Positions 47,137 to 54,701 of a stretch of 64,000 bases of DNA are shown here, piece by piece. The stretch's first letter is position 1; each line of letters opens with the position of its first letter. A program made the position numbers and the translations under genes. The notes below the pieces were generated by a model that saw only the letters and a list, made by a program, of their open reading frames with translations, searched no databases and was not told the origin of the DNA. This DNA comes from Panacagrimonas sp052389915 (GTDB lineage Bacteria; Pseudomonadota; Gammaproteobacteria; Nevskiales; Nevskiaceae). The stretch spans positions 124,001 through 188,000 of the forward strand of contig JBQTHL010000031.1 of assembly GCA_052389915.1 (NCBI GenBank). Direction: 5' to 3'.

Positions 47137-49077
47137 ATGCTCGCCGCTCACCCGCTGACCGAGCCGCCTCCCATGGCCTCGCCACCCCCATCCAGAACCT
47201 CGCGAACCCTGCTCGCCCCGAAGCCCTCATCGGGCGCCAGCGCCGGCCTTGTCAGGCCCTCCAGTACGGGCCTTCCACTCCCCGACAACACCGACCTCGT
47301 CTCGCGCATCCACTTCTCGCCCGAGGACGGCCACATCTGGCTGGACGACCAGCGCATGTTGCTCATGCACGCCTCCGGCTTCGGCGTGCTGCGGCGCGAG
47401 CTGATCGAGAGCCTCGGCGTGGAACGCGCGCGCGGCCTGCTCACGCGCATCGGCTACAACTCCGGCGCCAACGACGCCCAGCTCGCGCGCAAGCTGCGTC
47501 GCGACAGCGGCGCGGTGGACATGATCCACGTCGGCCCTCAGCTGCACATGCTCGAAGGCGTGGGCACCGTCATCCCCGTGCGCACCGACGTGGACGAGGA
47601 AACCGGCCAGTACCACGGCGAATACATCTGGCAGGGATCGAGCGAAGCCGAGGAACACATCCGCATCTACGGCCTCGGCGCCGAGCCCGCGTGCTGGATG
47701 CAGATCGGCTACGCCTCCGGCTTCATCAGCCGCTTCATGGGCAAGCCCATCCTGTTCCGCGAAGTGGAGTGCAAGGCTCAGGGCCACGACCGCTGCCGCA
47801 TCGTCGGCAAGCCCGCCGAAGAATGGGTGGACGCCGAGGGCGACCTGCGCTTCCTGCGTGCCGACCCGCTCACCGGCGGCGTCGCGGCCGCGAAGTCGGC
47901 CACGTCGAAGAAATCCAAAACCTCGTCAGCCTCAACGCCACGCAATCTAGAACCGCTCGCCGACTCCGCCGTGCTGCCCTTCGGCAGCGAGGACGTGGTC
48001 GGCGTCTCCGCCGGCTTCAACGCCGTGTGCCACAAGATCAGGCGCGTGGCGGACACACGCGCCACCGTGCTGTTCCTCGGCGAAAGCGGCGTCGGCAAGG
48101 AAGTGCTCGCGCGCGGCCTGCACCGCATCAGCCCGCGCGGTGAACAAGCCTTCATCGCCATCAACTGCGCCGCCATTCCCGAGAACCTCGTCGAGTCCGA
48201 ACTGTTCGGCGTGGAGCGCGGCGCGTTCACCGGCGCCACCCACTCGCGCGCCGGCCGCTTCGAGCGCGCCGAGGGCGGCACCCTGTTCCTCGACGAGATC
48301 GGCATCCTCAGCAACACCGCCCAGGGCAAGCTGTTGCGCGTGCTGCAGGAGCGCGAAGTAGAGCGGGTCGGCGGCACCAAGGTCATCAAGGTGGACGTGC
48401 GCGTGATCGCCGCCACCAACCTCGACCTGATCGAAGCAGTGAAGCAGGGCCGCTTCCGCGAAGACCTGTTCTTTCGTCTGAATGTCTTCCCCATCAAGGT
48501 GCCCGCGCTGCGCGACCGGCTCGAAGACATCCCAGTCTTCATGAACCATTTCCTGCGCAAGTTCTGCCGCATGCACGACCGCAGCGCCGCCGGCTTCACC
48601 GGCCGCGCCATCGACGCCATGCTCAGCTACCACTGGCCGGGCAACATCCGCGAACTGGAAAACGTGGTCGAACGCGGCGTGATCCTCGCGCCGGACGCGG
48701 GCGCCATCGACTCCGTGCACCTGTTCGCGGGCGGCGAGCAGGTCATGGAGTCGAGTCACCTGAGCGTGGGTGCGGGAGGGATGTTGAGGCGGGAGTCGGC
48801 GGCATCGTCTGCTTCAATGAATTCGAAAGAAGGCACCGCGATGACGCCCGAGGTCGATCCGGATCGTTTGAGTCGCGTGCGGAGCAAGATCACGCATCTG
48901 CTCGCGGGCGTTGGTGGCGACGAGAACGGCGCCACTTCGCTCGAGCAGATCGAGGATGCGTTGGTGCAGAGCGCGGTGAGGAGTGCGAAGGGGAATCTTG
49001 CTGCTGCTGCCCGGATGTTGGGAATGTCGAGGGCGCAGTTGGTTTATCGAAAGAAACTGAAGCGGCCCAAGCTTTGA
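47137..49077 (+). CDS. dmpR: Sigma-54 phenol-responsive activator, DmpR/MopR type
   Basis: NtrC-family activator with the XylR/DmpR layout: N-terminal sensor (XylR_N and V4R), linker, AAA+ domain (GESGVGKE Walker A, GAFTGA sigma-54 loop) and C-terminal Fis-type HTH (GNLAAAARMLGMSRAQLVYR). In the sensor the MopR phenol pocket residues are all present in exact spacing: His106, Trp134 and zinc ligands Cys155, Glu178, Cys181, Cys189 (as EVEC and HDRC), using MopR numbering. The start is uncertain: 47041, 47137 and 47173 are all in frame. 47137 is given because the upstream part overlaps the binding site; even so the N-terminus is 31 residues longer than MopR. Confidence 0.92.
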   Translation: MLAAHPLTEPPPMASPPPSRTSRTLLAPKPSSGASAGLVRPSSTGLPLPDNTDLVSRIHFSPEDGHIWLDDQRMLLMHASGFGVLRRELIESLGVERARGLLTRIGYNSGANDAQLARKLRRDSGAVDMIHVGPQLHMLEGVGTVIPVRTDVDEETGQYHGEYIWQGSSEAEEHIRIYGLGAEPACWMQIGYASGFISRFMGKPILFREVECKAQGHDRCRIVGKPAEEWVDAEGDLRFLRADPLTGGVAAAKSATSKKSKTSSASTPRNLEPLADSAVLPFGSEDVVGVSAGFNAVCHKIRRVADTRATVLFLGESGVGKEVLARGLHRISPRGEQAFIAINCAAIPENLVESELFGVERGAFTGATHSRAGRFERAEGGTLFLDEIGILSNTAQGKLLRVLQEREVERVGGTKVIKVDVRVIAATNLDLIEAVKQGRFREDLFFRLNVFPIKVPALRDRLEDIPVFMNHFLRKFCRMHDRSAAGFTGRAIDAMLSYHWPGNIRELENVVERGVILAPDAGAIDSVHLFAGGEQVMESSHLSVGAGGMLRRESAASSASMNSKEGTAMTPEVDPDRLSRVRSKITHLLAGVGGDENGATSLEQIEDALVQSAVRSAKGNLAAAARMLGMSRAQLVYRKKLKRPKL

Positions 49078-49128
49078 AAAGTGCGTCAGCGATCAAAGAC
49101 CCCACAGTCAATCTGCGCGGTGCGTGTC

Positions 49129-49272
49129 TGCCAGCTTCGCTACGACACCCGGGCTCAGGCAAGACTCGACATCGTCGACTGGATCGAAGGCTTCTACAAT
49201 CGAGAGCGCATGCACTCGGCCATCCACTACCAAACCCCGGTAGCCGTAGAAGCCAGCCTCATCGCTGTATAA
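49129..49272 (+). pseudogene. IS3-family transposase (OrfB) C-terminal remnant
   Basis: The reading frame CQLRYDTRAQARLDIVDW, IEGFYNRERMHSAIHY, QTPVAVEASLIAV matches the C-terminal end of IS3-family OrfB integrases (pattern ..TR.EAR..I..WIE.FYNR.R.HSA..Y.TP..). The DDE core, OrfA and the left end are missing, so it is a dead fragment. It lies between the end of the DmpR-like gene and a second copy of that gene's HTH end. Confidence 0.85.
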
Positions 49273-49303
49273 CGAGGTCTACGTCAAAACGAGGCAGGGT
49301 CAC

Positions 49304-49432
49304 GCGTTGGTGGAGAGCGCAGTGCGCAGTGCGAAGGGTAATCTCGCGGCGGCGGCAAGGGCGTTAGGCGTGACTCGGGCGCAGTTGCTGTATCGCCAGA
49401 CGGCCCCAAAAAAGCGAGCCAGGCTCGTTTAG
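49304..49432 (+). pseudogene. Duplicated 3' end of a DmpR-like regulator gene (HTH only)
   Basis: Frame 49304-49432 reads ALVESAVRSAKGNLAAAARA then LGVTRAQLLYRQTAPKKRAR and ends in TAG. It matches the last about 35 residues of the intact regulator (ALVQSAVRSAKGNLAAAARM) at about 80 percent identity. No start codon or upstream domains exist, so it is the remnant of a second, diverged sigma-54 regulator gene disrupted by an IS3 element. Confidence 0.85.
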
Positions 49433-49451
49433 CCCTCTGTGTGAAGCAGCT

Positions 49452-49847
49452 TTACGCCACCGCCGTCACCTCAACCTCGATCATTGCATTGGGTTCGAAG
49501 AGGCTCTTTACACCCAGCAGCGTGCACACCGGCATCGCGCCCGCCTCCGACCACATCTTCGATAGCTCGGCCGCGTTCGCCATGAAGGCGCCCGTGTCGG
49601 TTGTGTAGACGTTCATTCGCACGATGTTGACCGGCTTCATGTTGGCGGCGGCAAGCAGTTCGAGGACATTGCGCCAAGCGAGCCCGAACTGAGCGACGAG
49701 ATCTCCGGGATGCATGGGGCTTCCATCGGAAGCGTTAGATGTTTGCCCTGAGCAATAAAGCACACGCTGACCCTGCGTCACTTCGATGGCGTGATTGATG
49801 TGGAAGCCATTGAGCCAAGTCTGGGGATTGATGGGCTTCATTTGCAT
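49452..49847 (-). CDS. RidA-family (YjgF/UK114) protein, atypical
   Basis: A 131-residue RidA-family protein. It has the family layout HINHAIEVTQGQRVLYCSGQ, the middle AQFGLAWRNVLELLAAANM and the C-terminal MIEVEVTAVA. In deaminating RidA enzymes an Arg near residue 105 binds the substrate carboxylate; here the matching position in AGAMPVCTLLGVKSLFE appears to be Cys, so 2-aminoacrylate deamination is unlikely. Subgroups without this Arg occur in catabolic operons with unknown roles. It is convergent with the regulator remnant. Confidence 0.82.
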   Translation of the reverse strand: MQMKPINPQTWLNGFHINHAIEVTQGQRVLYCSGQTSNASDGSPMHPGDLVAQFGLAWRNVLELLAAANMKPVNIVRMNVYTTDTGAFMANAAELSKMWSEAGAMPVCTLLGVKSLFEPNAMIEVEVTAVA

Positions 49848-49997
49848 AGCGGATAGCTCTCCTCGCCGAAAAATTTAAGCCAGCGTATGCCCGGATGAAA
49901 TCCAGGGGCTTTCGCTTTTAAGGACTAACTGCCCCGGATTGTATTCGGGCAACGACTGTAGATAGGGCGCCCTGAGCTTGTGGGCAAACGAGAGTGG

Positions 49998-50090
49998 GTC
50001 GGGTTAGTGGCTTCATTGCGTAACCCGACTTCCGCGATTGGCGGGTTACGGCGAGACAGGCCGCACCTGATCCGCCCTACGGTTCTGCGT
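49998..50090. repeat. Decayed cluster of intergenic palindromes
   Basis: GTCGGGTTA (49998-50006) pairs with TAACCCGAC (50021-50029), and a half copy of the CGTAGGGCGG-type element (CCGCCCTACGG near 50080) follows. The gap 49848-50101 holds no gene that I can see. These are the same repeat families found elsewhere in the window, including inside aceF. Confidence 0.6.
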
Positions 50091-50101
50091 AGAAATTCAG
50101 G

Positions 50102-50842
50102 TTAGCGCTTGCGGACGCATTGACGCAGTTCCTCGCCTGCCCTCAGGCCATCTTTCCAGGCCATGCGGAAGACTTCCTTGCCATCGATATCAATGGCGAA
50201 CTCCAGTTCGTCGGTCATGCCCGCCAGAGCCGCTTTCATGGTGGGCACCGCGAACACCAGGGTGCCGAACTTGCCCATCCTGGGGTCACGCGCATAGTTG
50301 TAGACCTGCACTTTCGCTGGCGCATCGCCGGTCTGGGTGAGCGTGGCGGTGATCTCGCGGAATTTGCGCGGCTGCGGGATTTTCTCGCCGGTGAACATCA
50401 GCAGGGCGCCGTCCCAGCTCTTGTCGAAGCCGCTTAGCGCGATGAGGCCATCGGGGTTTTGATACATGGCGGTGCAGTACTCGCCGGGCCCGGCCGGCTC
50501 ACGGCTCTGGAAGAATTGCCAGCTTCCGTTGAGCCAGCGTTGGTAGCGCGCTTCCTCCTCGATCGCCTTCTCTCGCGAATAGTCCTCCAGCTTCTTCAAT
50601 TCCTCCGGCGTCAGCGTGCGCGGTGGCGGGCTGCGGCTGGAGCCTCGGTCGTCATCGTCATAACGGCTGCTGTACCGGGCGTGCGCGTCCGCTGCGTACT
50701 GCGCCTGCGCGCTCATGGCCGCATGGGCTTCCAACATGCCGAATACATCCTGTGCCTGCGCAGAGCCGATGCCGAGTCCGCTCATCAGAAACAAGGTCGC
50801 GCCTAATGATGGAAGAAAGGTTCGAATGGAAAATGGACGCAT
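50102..50842 (-). CDS. Exported protein of unknown function
   Basis: A 246-residue protein with a signal peptide (MRPFSIRTFLPSLGATLFLM to AQAQD); an ATG 15 bases upstream is an alternative start. The mature N-terminus has a disordered acidic/Ser/Arg stretch (RYDDDDRGSSRSPPPR), then a helix rich in Glu/Lys/Arg, then a beta-rich domain (FRMAWKDGLRAGEELRQC) with Cys residues near both ends (EYCTAMYQ and LRQCVRKR). No family recognised. Likely periplasmic. Confidence 0.62.
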   Translation of the reverse strand: MRPFSIRTFLPSLGATLFLMSGLGIGSAQAQDVFGMLEAHAAMSAQAQYAADAHARYSSRYDDDDRGSSRSPPPRTLTPEELKKLEDYSREKAIEEEARYQRWLNGSWQFFQSREPAGPGEYCTAMYQNPDGLIALSGFDKSWDGALLMFTGEKIPQPRKFREITATLTQTGDAPAKVQVYNYARDPRMGKFGTLVFAVPTMKAALAGMTDELEFAIDIDGKEVFRMAWKDGLRAGEELRQCVRKR

Positions 50843-50909
50843 GAGGGTCTCGATCATAGTGAGCGCTTTGAGTCTGGATGACCGCCCGTCAAATCGAAGG
50901 AACAGGGTC

Positions 50910-51257
50910 CTACCCGATGATGTTCGCCAGCACGTCGCGAAGTGCCTGATGATCGGGCGCCTTGAGCGTGCCGAGCGTTTTCCGGATCAGCGATTTCTCT
51001 CCGGTGAAGATCACCGGCTTGAGAACGGAAGGTTTCAACAGGCCGGCGCCCTGCCAGTCCTGAACCAGCGCCTCGCCGAAACCGAGCGCGGGCCGCACCT
51101 GGCTGGTAATGGCCAGCAGGATCACATCCGGTCTGCTGCGTTGGTAGGCGGCGCTGCTGACGATCACCGGTGGCCTTTGCTTGATACCCGTCTGGTTGGT
51201 GAACGGAAAGCTCACCAGCACGACGTCACCGAAGCTATAGCCGGTCGTAGTCGGCAT
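50910..51257 (-). CDS. MazF/PemK-type toxin
   Basis: A 115-residue PemK/MazF-fold protein, expected to be a ribonuclease toxin. Family signature: GYSFGDVVLVSFPFTNQTG, KQRPPVIVSS and the SVLKPVIFTGEKSLI segment with the conserved Lys-Pro and Thr. It overlaps the upstream small gene by 23 bp, the usual layout with the antitoxin first. No close MazE homology is needed, since antitoxins of this family vary widely. Confidence 0.85.
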   Translation of the reverse strand: MPTTTGYSFGDVVLVSFPFTNQTGIKQRPPVIVSSAAYQRSRPDVILLAITSQVRPALGFGEALVQDWQGAGLLKPSVLKPVIFTGEKSLIRKTLGTLKAPDHQALRDVLANIIG

Positions 51258-51441
51258 CGTCTGCGTTATCCCAGACCGCCTTCAGGTTCGGCTCGCTGAC
51301 GGCCTGCGCTGCGCGCACCAGCGAGCGGTCGCCGTCGCGGCTGGACAGGAAGTCGATGAAATCCTCGACCTCCGCGACCCGGGTCGGCGGCAGCGCGGCG
51401 AGTTTCTTCACCATCTGCTGAAGGTGTTGCGGGGCGCGCAT
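51235..51441 (-). CDS. Antitoxin partner of the MazF/PemK-type toxin
   Basis: A 68-residue protein upstream of and overlapping the toxin gene by 23 bp. Sequence pattern LAALPPTRVAEVEDFIDFLSSRD resembles DUF2281-type antitoxins, with an acidic C-terminal tail (NADDADYDRL) expected to bind and block the toxin. No HTH or DNA-binding arm is obvious beyond the N-terminal part. Identification rests mainly on position. Confidence 0.75.
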   Translation of the reverse strand: MRAPQHLQQMVKKLAALPPTRVAEVEDFIDFLSSRDGDRSLVRAAQAVSEPNLKAVWDNADDADYDRL

Positions 51442-51687
51442 CGGGCTTTCCTTCGCGTTGAACGGTCTTCGGATTGGAACATTCTACCTATCCCATCCGC
51501 CCCACCCACACCCCTGCGACCGAGACGCAGAATTTCGCCTACGACGGAATCAAAGGGGACAGCGTGAATATTCGGCGCGCGTCGATAGCCAAGCGCCCCA
51601 AACAGACGCCCTCTCGCCGTAAGGCGAAGCGCAGTTGAGTTGGCTAAGCTGCCTACCGAAGATCGCCGACGTATAGACACTAACGCC
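51442..51687. other. Divergent gap with no firm gene
   Basis: Holds the promoters of the toxin-antitoxin pair and of the hemerythrin gene. It contains AAAGGGGACAGCGTGAATA, which recalls sequences flanking REP-associated tyrosine transposase genes, but no transposase frame is present. Otherwise nothing recognised. Confidence 0.35.
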
Positions 51688-52146
51688 ATGACTGAATCCG
51701 TTTACGACGCCTTGCGCGAGAGCCACGCCCGCCAGCGTTCCCTGTGCCGCAAGCTCCTGCTGTCGAAGGCGCACACCGAGAATCGGATCGCGACGTTCAC
51801 CGCGCTGCGGATCGAACTGGCGGCCCATGCCGCAGCCGAGGAACGCTATCTGTACATGCCGATCCTGATGGACGACATGGGGCTTTCGTCGTCGCGGCAC
51901 GCCTTGCATGAACACCACGAGATCGACGAGCTGATCGAAGACATGCAGGTCCTCGATCACTCCGGCCGGTCGTGGATGACGACCGCGCACAAGCTCTCCG
52001 ACAAGGTCCACCATCATCTCCGGGAGGAAGAGAAGAAGTTCTTCCAGGTGTCCGGGAAAATCCTCAGTGACGCGCAGAAAGGGCGGCTGGCGAAGCAATA
52101 TAGAAAGGACTATGCGCGGATGGTGAAGGTGCTCGGAAAAGAGTGA
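51688..52146 (+). CDS. Hemerythrin HHE domain protein
   Basis: A 152-residue four-helix HHE protein, a diiron oxygen- or NO-sensing/storage fold. Metal ligands are visible: His13 area (LRESHARQRSL), AAHAAAEERYLYMPIL with His and Glu, ALHEHHEIDELIEDM and the last KVHHHLREEEKKFF. Start at 51688 chosen since the helix bundle begins at MTESVYDAL; a longer reading to 51640 has no support. The neighbouring DUF72 gene follows 28 bp later on the same strand, possibly co-transcribed. Hemerythrin proteins often help with oxidative or nitrosative stress. Confidence 0.87.
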   Translation: MTESVYDALRESHARQRSLCRKLLLSKAHTENRIATFTALRIELAAHAAAEERYLYMPILMDDMGLSSSRHALHEHHEIDELIEDMQVLDHSGRSWMTTAHKLSDKVHHHLREEEKKFFQVSGKILSDAQKGRLAKQYRKDYARMVKVLGKE

Positions 52147-52174
52147 AGCGCTGCGAGCACCCGTACTGTCGTCC

Positions 52175-52888
52175 ATGAGCAACACCCGCATCCTGGCAGG
52201 GGCGAGCGGCTACTCGTTCAAGGAGTGGAAGGGCGCGTTCTACCCGGACAAGATCAAGCCTGAGGCCATGCTCGCGTACTACGCCGAGCGCCTGCCCACG
52301 GTGGAGATCAACAGCACGTTCTACGCGATGCCGAAGGCGGCGGTGCTGGAGAACTGGGTGCAGCGCACGCCAGCCAAGTTCTGCTTCTCCATCAAAGCGC
52401 CGAAGCTCATCACGCACCAGGCGAAGCTGAAGGCAGAGGCTGCGGCGGATTCGGTGGCGTATCTCTACAAGACGCTCGCGACGCTCGGCGACAAGCTGGG
52501 GCCGGTGCTGTTCCAGTTGCCGCCCTTCCTCAAGAAGGATCTGCCGCTGCTGTCCGAGTTCCTGAGCCTGCTGCCCAAGGGACATCGCGCGGCGTTCGAG
52601 TTCCGCCACGAGAGCTGGTTTGTCGACGAGGTGTATGAGGCGCTACGCGCGGCCGGTGCATCGCTATGCCTGTCCGAACGCGAGGACAACGCGCCGCCAC
52701 CGCTGGTGGAAACCGCGCGATGGGGCTATGTGCGGTTGCGGCTCGAAGAGTATTCGGAGCGCGATCTTTCGACGTGGGCTGAGAGGCTGTCGGATACGCA
52801 GTGGAAGAGAATCCATGTGTACTTCATGCACGAGCCGACGGCGCCGGCCTATGCGCAGACATTGATGCGACTCGCGACTACGCGCTGA
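52175..52888 (+). CDS. DUF72 family protein
   Basis: A 237-residue DUF72 (YecE-like) TIM-barrel protein. The conserved N-terminus GASGYSFKEWKGAFYP, VEINSTFYAMP, FCFSIKAPKLITH and FEFRHESWF are clear. The role of these proteins is not established; an endonuclease or sugar isomerase-like activity has been proposed. Downstream of the hemerythrin gene. Confidence 0.88.
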   Translation: MSNTRILAGASGYSFKEWKGAFYPDKIKPEAMLAYYAERLPTVEINSTFYAMPKAAVLENWVQRTPAKFCFSIKAPKLITHQAKLKAEAAADSVAYLYKTLATLGDKLGPVLFQLPPFLKKDLPLLSEFLSLLPKGHRAAFEFRHESWFVDEVYEALRAAGASLCLSEREDNAPPPLVETARWGYVRLRLEEYSERDLSTWAERLSDTQWKRIHVYFMHEPTAPAYAQTLMRLATTR

Positions 52889-52976
52889 TCCCGGCCAAGT
52901 TGTCGGCGCGAGGAATCGGCGCTGCGGCGTCCTTAACGTACAGGTTCGGATACCGTCGGCGACGCAAGACACGTGT

Positions 52977-54530
52977 TCAGTCATCCTTCTTCGGCATCTC
53001 CACCATCATCGCCTGACCCGGGGCGCAGCCCGTGGCGCAACATTTTCCTGGCTGTTTGTTACGCGTAATGGCTCGCCGCGGATCGTCCACCACGCCGCGT
53101 TCCATAAGGCGTTCGACCAGTTCGACCTTGCTGCCGATCGGGTAGTGCCGGTAGATCTCCTGCTTCATCGCGGCCGGCGAGCCGCCGCCGTGCAGGCTGA
53201 TGACGGAGTACCAGCCACCCTGGTAGGACGCGGTAAGGTCTTCGATGAAACGCGCGGTCTGGATGCGCTTGTCGTACGGGATTTCCGGGTTGGCCTGCAA
53301 GACCTTCGCGAGTTCCGCGGCGGTCGCCGGATTGTGATCTTCGTCGGGGCCCGGCAAGGCCACGATCAATCCGCCCGAGACGGTGTGCGCGATGCGGTGC
53401 ATGTCGTAAATCTGCGTGGCCAGCAGCAGCTTGCCGATGTTGGCGTACACCGGGTCGGGCATGAAGCTGTGCGAGTGCTTGTCTTCAGTACCGTAGACCG
53501 AGGCGGCGACGCCGCAGGCGTAGAAGCCTTCGGTGATCTTGATGAGCTCCACCATCTGCTCGCGCAATTGGCTGTCCTTGTCCGGATCGAAGCCGTTGGC
53601 CTCGCACATCAAGGCGCCGGCGCCGATCAGCAGGTCGCCGAAGCCGGCGCGTGCGGCTATGCAGGTGTGGCGATGATGCGTCGCGTACGAGTAGGTGAGC
53701 ATGCCGGAATGCTCCCAGTCGCCGGCGTAGAACACGCGCTCCCAGGGCACGAACACCTTGTCGAACATGACTACGCCGGTGGACTGGCCGTACTTGTTGG
53801 AGAACAACGCGGATTTCTCGCCGGGCCGGCCCGCGGGGCGCGCGACGATGGTGATGCCTTCGGCGTCCACCGGCACGGCGCAGCACACGGCGAAGTCGGC
53901 ATCGGCCTCGGTCATGTTGCGGCAGGGCATGACCAGGAATTCGTGCATGTACGGCGCGCCAGTGACGATGGCCTTGGTGCCGGAGATCACGATGCCTTTC
54001 GCATTCTTCTCGACGACGTGCACGTACGAGTCGGGATTGTTCTGCTGGTGTGGACGCTTGCTGCGATCGCCCTTGGCGTCGGTCATCGCGATACCGAGCG
54101 TGAGGTCGCGATCCTGCACCTCGTGCAGATAGGCCAGCAGGCGCGACGAGCTTGCGGTGTTGCCGCGCGCGTCGTCGATCTGCGCCGTGACCTGGTACAG
54201 CGCGTTGAGCGCGTCGTGCGACAGGTAACGCTGGGCGCAGCCGGTTTCCTGGCAGACCAGGCGCACGGCCTCCAGCTTGTTGAGCAGATCACCCGCGCTG
54301 GTGTTGACGTGCAGCAAGCGGTTCACGCGCTTGCCGCTGGTGTGCTGCACCGCGGTCATGATCGGCGCGACTTCAGATCGCAGCGCGTAATCGTAGGTCA
54401 GGCCGATGGCGTTGACGCCGGGCGCGAAGGCTGGCTCATCTGCCACGCTTTCGACGGCGCGGCCGTCGACGTAAACCCGTGGCCGATACTGACGCAGGGA
54501 TTCACGGTAGTCAGCGGAGGTCATCAGCAT
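52977..54530 (-). CDS. HpaB/AbfD-superfamily flavoprotein with Cys-rich tail
   Basis: A 517-residue protein of the acyl-CoA dehydrogenase-like HpaB/AbfD superfamily (4-hydroxyphenylacetate 3-monooxygenase large subunit and 4-hydroxybutyryl-CoA dehydratase). Seen: N-terminal SADYRESLRQYRPRVYVDG, FAD-contact region VVEKNAKGIVISGTKAIVTGA, the block ATHHRHTCIAARAGFGD, and CQETGCAQRYLSHDAL. The 4-hydroxybutyryl-CoA dehydratase cluster pattern is only partly matched (the Cys spacing differs), while HpaB enzymes lack such cysteines. It ends in an unusual motif GKCCATGCAPGQAMM. No HpaC flavin reductase gene is near. So either an aromatic ring hydroxylase or an iron-sulfur dehydratase. Confidence 0.7.
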   Translation of the reverse strand: MLMTSADYRESLRQYRPRVYVDGRAVESVADEPAFAPGVNAIGLTYDYALRSEVAPIMTAVQHTSGKRVNRLLHVNTSAGDLLNKLEAVRLVCQETGCAQRYLSHDALNALYQVTAQIDDARGNTASSSRLLAYLHEVQDRDLTLGIAMTDAKGDRSKRPHQQNNPDSYVHVVEKNAKGIVISGTKAIVTGAPYMHEFLVMPCRNMTEADADFAVCCAVPVDAEGITIVARPAGRPGEKSALFSNKYGQSTGVVMFDKVFVPWERVFYAGDWEHSGMLTYSYATHHRHTCIAARAGFGDLLIGAGALMCEANGFDPDKDSQLREQMVELIKITEGFYACGVAASVYGTEDKHSHSFMPDPVYANIGKLLLATQIYDMHRIAHTVSGGLIVALPGPDEDHNPATAAELAKVLQANPEIPYDKRIQTARFIEDLTASYQGGWYSVISLHGGGSPAAMKQEIYRHYPIGSKVELVERLMERGVVDDPRRAITRNKQPGKCCATGCAPGQAMMVEMPKKDD

Positions 54531-54620
54531 GGGAACACCTCGATCCTGAAACTAGGCACCCGCAGTAGAGTCGTGTTGACGACGGGAGGTCAACGAAGGG
54601 TGAGCCCGGGTGCAGGTCCC

Positions 54621-54668
54621 AAAACAAAAAAGCCCCCTGCCCGGCGCGCGGGCGCCGGGCAGGGGGCT
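54621..54668 (-). terminator. Strong rho-independent terminator after the large exported protein gene
   Basis: AGCCCCCTGCCCGGCGC at 54631 and its inverse ending 54668 make a very GC-rich 16-bp stem; on the minus strand it is followed by a TTTTTTGTTTT run (54630 down to 54621). It ends transcription from the gene at 54702-56282 before the HpaB-like gene. Confidence 0.9.
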
Positions 54669-54701
54669 AATGAATCCAACCCTATTTCTTTGCTGTCTGG
54701 A

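Noticed and set aside
51550..52191. 213-codon minus-strand frame opposite the hemerythrin gene
   Set aside because: The hemerythrin HHE motifs on the plus strand are clear; the antisense protein has no recognisable features.
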